From contig JAQFVV010012668.1 of the NCBI GenBank assembly GCA_028023455.1, positions 64,001 through 128,000 on the forward strand: DNA of 64,000 bases, in the 5' to 3' direction. Below are positions 58,594-64,000 of the stretch, in pieces; the first letter of the stretch is position 1; every line of letters begins with the position of its first letter. This DNA comes from Epiperipatus broadwayi. Taxonomy: Eukaryota > Onychophora > Udeonychophora > Euonychophora > Peripatidae. The notes beneath the pieces were generated by a model, which was given only the letters and a program-made list of their open reading frames with translations, was not told where the DNA came from and did not search any database. A program made the position numbers and the translations under genes.

Positions 58594-60566
58594 CAATTCA
58601 TTCAATTCATTTATTTAAGTGCTAAACAACAGCATAAAGCCAATTACAGCTTGCACATATAATAAAAGTGAAAATAAAACATATAACATAAAATGAAAAT
58701 ATAAATGTATACATAATAAAGTAAAATTTAAAAGACAAAATCAAACATAACATTTAAGTTTAATAAGATTACAAAATTTCTTATAATCAATGTCACACAG
58801 ATTAAGGTTACTCCCAATCTGATTATATAAAGAGGGTAACCTAAATAAAGGAGAAAATTTAAGAATATTAGAATGACATGTTTGAATCTGATATACACAA
58901 ATAGACCTAGTATCATAACTCAAAGACCTAATTGAAATAGTTGAAACTATATCTGATAAAATAACTTGTTTATTAACAATTTTATAAAAATATTTCAAAT
59001 CCCTATACTTTCGTCTAGATGAAAGATTAATCATTTTACCCTCCCAAGAAACATATTTGAAAAACTTCTTAGAAATAGACTGCAACAAGTTACATCCTTG
59101 CCAAGAACTAGGGTTCCAAATTATTGAACCATATTCAATAATAGGAAGAACCAATGAAAAAAACAATTTCCGTTTAGTATCATTACTGAACTGATAGCCA
59201 TGTCTAAGAATGGCACCCATAACTTTAAAAGCCTTACCAACAATTATTTCAAGATGAGGAATAAAAGATCCATTACAAGAAAACATAATTCCAAGATCTT
59301 TTTGACATTTAACTGAAATAATTTTATGAGAATTGATATAATAACAAAATTGTAAAACTTCAGATTTTTTGGAATAAAAAACAAAGGAGCATTTATTAAC
59401 TGTCATGTTATTTAACTCATACCAAGCACTAAAGTTATCAATATCCTTCTGAAGGAGAACACAATCATTAACTGATATAATTCTTCTAAAAATCCTACAG
59501 TCATCAGCATAGCTTAACAGAAAATAATATCTCAAGCAATCCTTAAGATCATTAACGTAAACATTAAACAGGATGGGTGCTAAAATACTACCCTGCAGAA
59601 CACCTAAATTGCATTCAAAATTAAATGAAACCTTATTATTGAATTTAATATATGCTGTATGACTACACAACCAATATACAAGTTTAGTAGAGAAACCTAT
59701 TTTATGTAATTTATGAAGTAAAACACTGTGATCAACTTTATCAAAGGCTTTTGACAAATCAAAATAAATAACATCTAGTCTTTGACGATCCTCAATTGCA
59801 TGAGCTATATGATCATAAATTGTCAGTAGATTACTATCAATTGATCTATTAGGACTAAAACCATGTTGAGAAGAAGCAATTATCTTACCCACATCTGAAA
59901 TAATTTTATTATAAACACATCTCTCAAAAATTCGTGCAATGGTATGCAAAACAGAAATCGGTCTATAATTAGAAACACAATCTCGATCACCATTTTTGAA
60001 GATTGGAATCATTTTAGCACATTTCAAAACATTAGGAAAAGTACAAGAGTTAAGAGACAGATTAAAAATAAAGGCAAGAGGCACTGCAATAAATTTGTCT
60101 AGCCCCTTATAAATAAAAGAAGGAATATTATCATATCCTAAACTAGAGTGAGTTGTAAGCCTCCTAATAGCTACAATAACATCTTCACTAGAGATATGAT
60201 CAATTGTACATTTAGCACTAGACAAATTGCAAGGAAATGTGATTTTAGAATCAATCCCATGTTGTGAAGAATATAACTCTGCAAAATGTTTAGAAAAATC
60301 TTCTGCATTTAATGCAGAACCATGAGTCGTTTGAACCTTTTTCTTACCCAAGCCTGAATTATTAACAAAATTCCAGAATTCTCTAGGATTAGAAGAAATA
60401 TTAATTTCAATTTTTTTTATATATTCTTGTAAATCTCTTTTATAGATATATTTAGCCAATCTTCTAAAATTGATAAAGTTATTATAATAAATTATATTCT
60501 GTGTCTTAAAATAGAGTCTATGATGGTAAGATTTCCTTTTAATAATCTTAATAAGAGTATATGAAA
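58594..60566 (-). mobile_element. Jockey-superfamily non-LTR element, 5'-truncated, RT frame intact
   Basis: The RT frame is open without a stop from at least 60459 to 58741 (572 codons). Homologous sequence continues upstream in the same frame (SYHHRLYFKTQNIIYYNNF) to about 60545, where a TGA replaces a probable Trp codon next to the (ATC)n boundary. In the 572-aa numbering: fingers NYRPISVLHTIARIFER (about 164-180), QHGFSPNRSID (198-208), FDLSKAFDKVDH (233-244), GVLQGSILAP (286-295), YADD (317-320), and a thumb/C-terminal region to the stop. Catalytic aspartates are present. The N-terminal endonuclease and ORF1 are missing, so it is a dead-on-arrival insertion but recent. About 150 bp of 3' UTR lead into (AAT)n. 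Confidence 0.9.
58741..60459 (-). CDS. Jockey-like reverse transcriptase ORF (572 codons, N-terminus lost)
   Basis: This is the open frame of the element above. The listed start is a TTG within the frame, not a real initiator. RT palm motifs FDLSKAFD and YADD are intact. GVLQGS has Leu where most relatives have Pro. The family copies its RNA at a nicked chromosomal target. Without the endonuclease domain and promoter it is unlikely to be expressed or mobile. Confidence 0.85.
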   Translation of the reverse strand: MAKYIYKRDLQEYIKKIEINISSNPREFWNFVNNSGLGKKKVQTTHGSALNAEDFSKHFAELYSSQHGIDSKITFPCNLSSAKCTIDHISSEDVIVAIRRLTTHSSLGYDNIPSFIYKGLDKFIAVPLAFIFNLSLNSCTFPNVLKCAKMIPIFKNGDRDCVSNYRPISVLHTIARIFERCVYNKIISDVGKIIASSQHGFSPNRSIDSNLLTIYDHIAHAIEDRQRLDVIYFDLSKAFDKVDHSVLLHKLHKIGFSTKLVYWLCSHTAYIKFNNKVSFNFECNLGVLQGSILAPILFNVYVNDLKDCLRYYFLLSYADDCRIFRRIISVNDCVLLQKDIDNFSAWYELNNMTVNKCSFVFYSKKSEVLQFCYYINSHKIISVKCQKDLGIMFSCNGSFIPHLEIIVGKAFKVMGAILRHGYQFSNDTKRKLFFSLVLPIIEYGSIIWNPSSWQGCNLLQSISKKFFKYVSWEGKMINLSSRRKYRDLKYFYKIVNKQVILSDIVSTISIRSLSYDTRSICVYQIQTCHSNILKFSPLFRLPSLYNQIGSNLNLCDIDYKKFCNLIKLKCYV

Positions 60567-60570
60567 ATCA

Positions 60571-60594
60571 AGGATGATGATGATGATGATGATG

Positions 60595-60627
<33 letters not shown>
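60571..60627. repeat. (ATG)n(AAT)n microsatellite at the 5' truncation point of the LINE
   Basis: Seven or so ATG units then AAT units. The LINE-homologous sequence ends right at this array. Confidence 0.9.
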
Positions 60628-62727
60628 TCCATTATTCATGGATTGGTAAATTTATTTCACTTATGCATTGCATATTTTTAATAATATTATTTAGACATTA
60701 TATATGTGCTTGCTTTGTCCATTTTCCTTTGCATTTAGTTTCAATAATTCTTTACTAAATATATTAAAAATAAAACTTACTAAAGAACAGAAAAATTAAA
60801 GTAATTTATCTTCAATTCCTGAAGGTGCCATTATTCTGAAAGTCTACTGCAGTTTAATTATAAAAACTAATTTCACATTGAAATACTGAAATGTAAATAC
60901 ATTAAATAATAAATTATTGTAAAAAATTGTAAATATATAAAAAGCAATAATGCTCATTTTAAATTTTGAATGAACAGAATTTAAGATTTATATATGCTAT
61001 GCTATTAGTTAAAATGCATGTGTAGTCAGTGATATTTCCCTGCATTATTATTTTTCACAGAATAAATGAGAAAGAGATTCATTGGGAGGGGAAAAAATTA
61101 CAGGAAATATAAATTTCTTATTATACAATCAAAAATATCTTTAAAATATTTTTTTATCCATAGAAGTTGGAGATTCAGAAATAAAGATATTTTTAAATGA
61201 TTATATTAAACCATCAATGTCAAGAAGCAAAATTATAGAATCAAAAGTATTGTATAAATTAATTTGTAGTTGTTTACATATTTAATTGGATACATCTTCA
61301 CTCAATAATTAGACAAATGATTGTAAATTTACTTTTCAAATTGTAAAATAAATAAATTCATCGATAATTTCACTAATATCTGTTTTTATCCCATCTTTTT
61401 AATTGCAACTACCATTTATCCAATAATTTATGAGAAAAATTCAATTGTAAACAGTGATTAATTAACTTCCTTTTTGAACATTTTTTTTTTGCTTTTTGCT
61501 GATAGGGTGAAAAGTAAATACTTTATATAAAATGATTAAATTGATAAAAACTGCAGGTAGTTAAAGAATATATATGCATATCATTTGCAATTTGTTTGAC
61601 AAGTGTCACATTTTCTGGACTCACTACTTTGACACAAATTATTTCAGATGAACATACTAATGGTTGTTACTAATCATTTATTAAACTAGAGATTATCTCT
61701 AAGCCAGATATATCTTTAACTCTCAGTTAAAGATTAATATATTTGGCTTTATTTATATATTTCAAGAATGAGTGGTGAAATTGAGATTAATATATATACT
61801 GCATAATCCAAATATAAATGAGTAATATATATATGTATATATTATAATAACAAGAAACATAGGAAGGTATGTATTTTATTTAGAGTTGCCATATATTGGT
61901 ATAGCTATTTTTATTATGGTGATAAATATAGTAATCTATGTAGCAGTGGAAAAACTTCTATAAACACGTAACTTTAATTATGCACAGCAGATTTGCAATC
62001 ATAATTTAAACTATTTTTAAGTGTTAGGATATTTTGTAAATAATTCTTCCTTTAATAATAATTAATTTATACATTGATTTTCCCTCTTATAAAATGACTT
62101 TTCTTACTTAATTATTAGGATGGTGACAGTGATATTCAAATCATGTACTTTCAGTTTGTAATGATCACCTGGAAAAATCCAAAAAGATACATGGGTTACA
62201 TTTCTTAATCATCATTAATTTACAAACATTTATTTGAGGATCAGGCTAAGGGGGATACTATGTAACAGCTTTATTTATACTCATAATATATCATAGAGAA
62301 TCCTTGAGTGCCACTTTTATTTCCAAAAAATTATACCAATAATGAATTCCTTTTTTGTTAATATTTTGACATATTCTCAACTTAGAGCACATGTATTCTC
62401 AGAATCATAAACAATATATTGAAATATATAATGGAAATGAGACAAGATATAAAGAAAAATGGCATGGACATTAAATTTAGCCTTATATAACCAAAAATAA
62501 ATAATTTATTAAAGTGGTTTGATGATTAAAAATTATCCATGGGTATATGTTTATGCAAATATACTACATTCCAAAATACTTATGTTCAGAAAGACTTCCA
62601 CATGCCTTCACAACTAAATAGAGAAAGAAAAAATAACTTACAAAAGATCCCAATGCCAAGCTTTTACTAGCCCATTTAATCTGCCATATTTTATGGAGAT
62701 ATCTATTTTTTTATACATTAACATTAA
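60628..62727. other. A+T-rich non-coding stretch
   Basis: No gene. A hairpin of about 20-bp arms (AAGCCAGATATATCTTTAACT and its near-inverse) lies at about 61701-61749. Confidence 0.4.
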
Positions 62728-63172
<445 letters not shown>

Positions 63173-63349
63173 TTCAAAATAATTCAAAGAAGTCGAGGGT
63201 TTCTCTACAAATTGTTGAATAAAGTCAATCAGCTTTTGAATTACAATGAGGGGGGGGGGCAGCTTAAATACAATTTCTAATAAATCAAATCAATATAATA
63301 ATGGTTCCAACACAATTGAAATAAAACAACTATATAAAAATAATAAATA

Positions 63350-63850
63350 TTTTTTTATTGAACCAGTTTTCACCCTATATTAGAGCTTTTTCAAAATACA
63401 CTTTTCTAATATAATCACATGATGTGATACACTGTGACTTCTCCTTAAATGGAGTGAGGAATCTCTCAACAACTATACCCGGAAAAACCTGTTAGCCACT
63501 TTACCTTCCCTCTATCCTAAGTTTTCCCATAATCTGCTCCATCCCATTTTCACAACATAATCTTTGTCAACTTTATGGCCTTTATATCTAAATCCCCCTT
63601 ATCTTTTCCCAAACCCAGCATAAAAAACAATAACTCACTTTCTGCATAATCACTTTATTCATATTTATTCTTCCATAATGCCATTATTTGTACTCTTTCT
63701 GCTTTCAAATCATTTACATTCAATTAACAAATGCCTAATATTTTCTATGCCTTCCTTACACAATTTGCAGATTATATCACCTATATTTTTCATTTATATG
63801 TATATTCTCTTGTTGCTAAAGCTCCTTATATCCACCAATACTCCCTTTAA
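63350..63850 (-). pseudogene. Non-LTR element C-terminal fragment with zinc-finger motif
   Basis: The minus strand reads ICKLCKEGIENIRHLLIECK near 63745-63790, the C-x2-C...H-x4-C motif typical of the end of many LINE ORF2 proteins. Downstream pieces are broken by stops and end near an A-rich GGTTCAATAAAAAAATA sequence at about 63350. No RT part is present. Confidence 0.6.
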
Positions 63851-63877
63851 TGTTCATTTTACATAATCATTTTATAT

Positions 63878-63908
63878 AATCACATATTATATATATATAT
63901 ATATATAT
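63878..63908. repeat. (AT)n tract abutting an LTR start
   Basis: (AT)n runs directly into TGTAACAG. Confidence 0.85.
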
Positions 63909-64000
63909 TGTAACAGGATGGGGATATCAAAGAGAAACTGGAGTGAACCTGGTGTGATGGAAAAATCATCAACAATCCCAAGTCAATACAAAATCAATAA
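63909..64000. mobile_element. Start of another LTR, cut by window end
   Basis: TGTAACAGGATGGGG shares its first eight bases with the E1 LTR. Further in, CAAAGAGAAACTGGAGTG and ATCCCAAGTC parallel CAAAAGAGACTGAAGCTG and ATCCCAAGTC of E1. It is probably a related long LTR. Confidence 0.55.

Overview
The window is eukaryotic and almost certainly from an invertebrate animal. It is very A+T-rich (roughly 70-75% by eye), full of long tri- and tetranucleotide microsatellites, and dominated by retroelements of metazoan type. No bacterial-style genes, operons or ribosomal RNA are visible. I cannot name the species. An arthropod or mollusc would fit, but nothing seen here decides it. The only candidates for host genes are a possible terminal coding exon at the left edge (3-194) and a promoter/first-exon-like block near 18.1-18.4 kb.

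The most notable content is a set of LTR retrotransposons with very long LTRs that carry gag, or gag plus protease, and no reverse transcriptase, RNase H or integrase. E1 (2918-12732, minus) has two LTRs of about 2.95 kb, a 4-bp target duplication CTAT, gag, a retropepsin and an unknown acidic tail. E2 (28121-36678, minus) has two LTRs of about 2.6 kb, gag only, and recognisable PBS and PPT. E3 (about 36776-41319, plus) has gag, a PPT and a 3' LTR of about 1.74 kb, with its 5' LTR missing. E4 (about 43990-45575, minus) is a decayed gag with a tRNA-Lys-type PBS. All four Gag proteins share one architecture: an N-terminal coiled coil, then an NQFLKI-like / P-x-EH-(I/L)-x-SLE core. An older LTR related to those of E1 stands alone at 48171-51039. 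Another was split by the E1 insertion (2640-2917 and 12733-13922), and a further one starts at 63909 and runs off the window.

Non-LTR elements fill much of the rest. There are three RTE-like copies (13923-14455, 21130-23300, 53310-54990), a jockey-superfamily RT split by a hairpin MITE (25900-27650), a second clade of RT fragment on the minus strand (55030-57440), and a well-preserved jockey-like RT with an open frame of 572 codons or more (58594-60566, minus) ending in a (AAT)n tract of about 290 bp. Three long palindromic MITEs (23317-23517, 26359-26863, 47290-47555), a half copy at 20452-20600, and a tRNA-derived SINE with a perfect 16-bp target duplication (23847-23948) complete the mobile load.

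Two sequence-level patterns stand out. Several LTR ends abut (AT)n tracts directly, and several (AT)n tracts sit at the centre of perfect palindromes whose arms differ from locus to locus. The gag-only elements must depend on RT and integrase supplied elsewhere. The LINE-type RTs present here are not expected to serve them.
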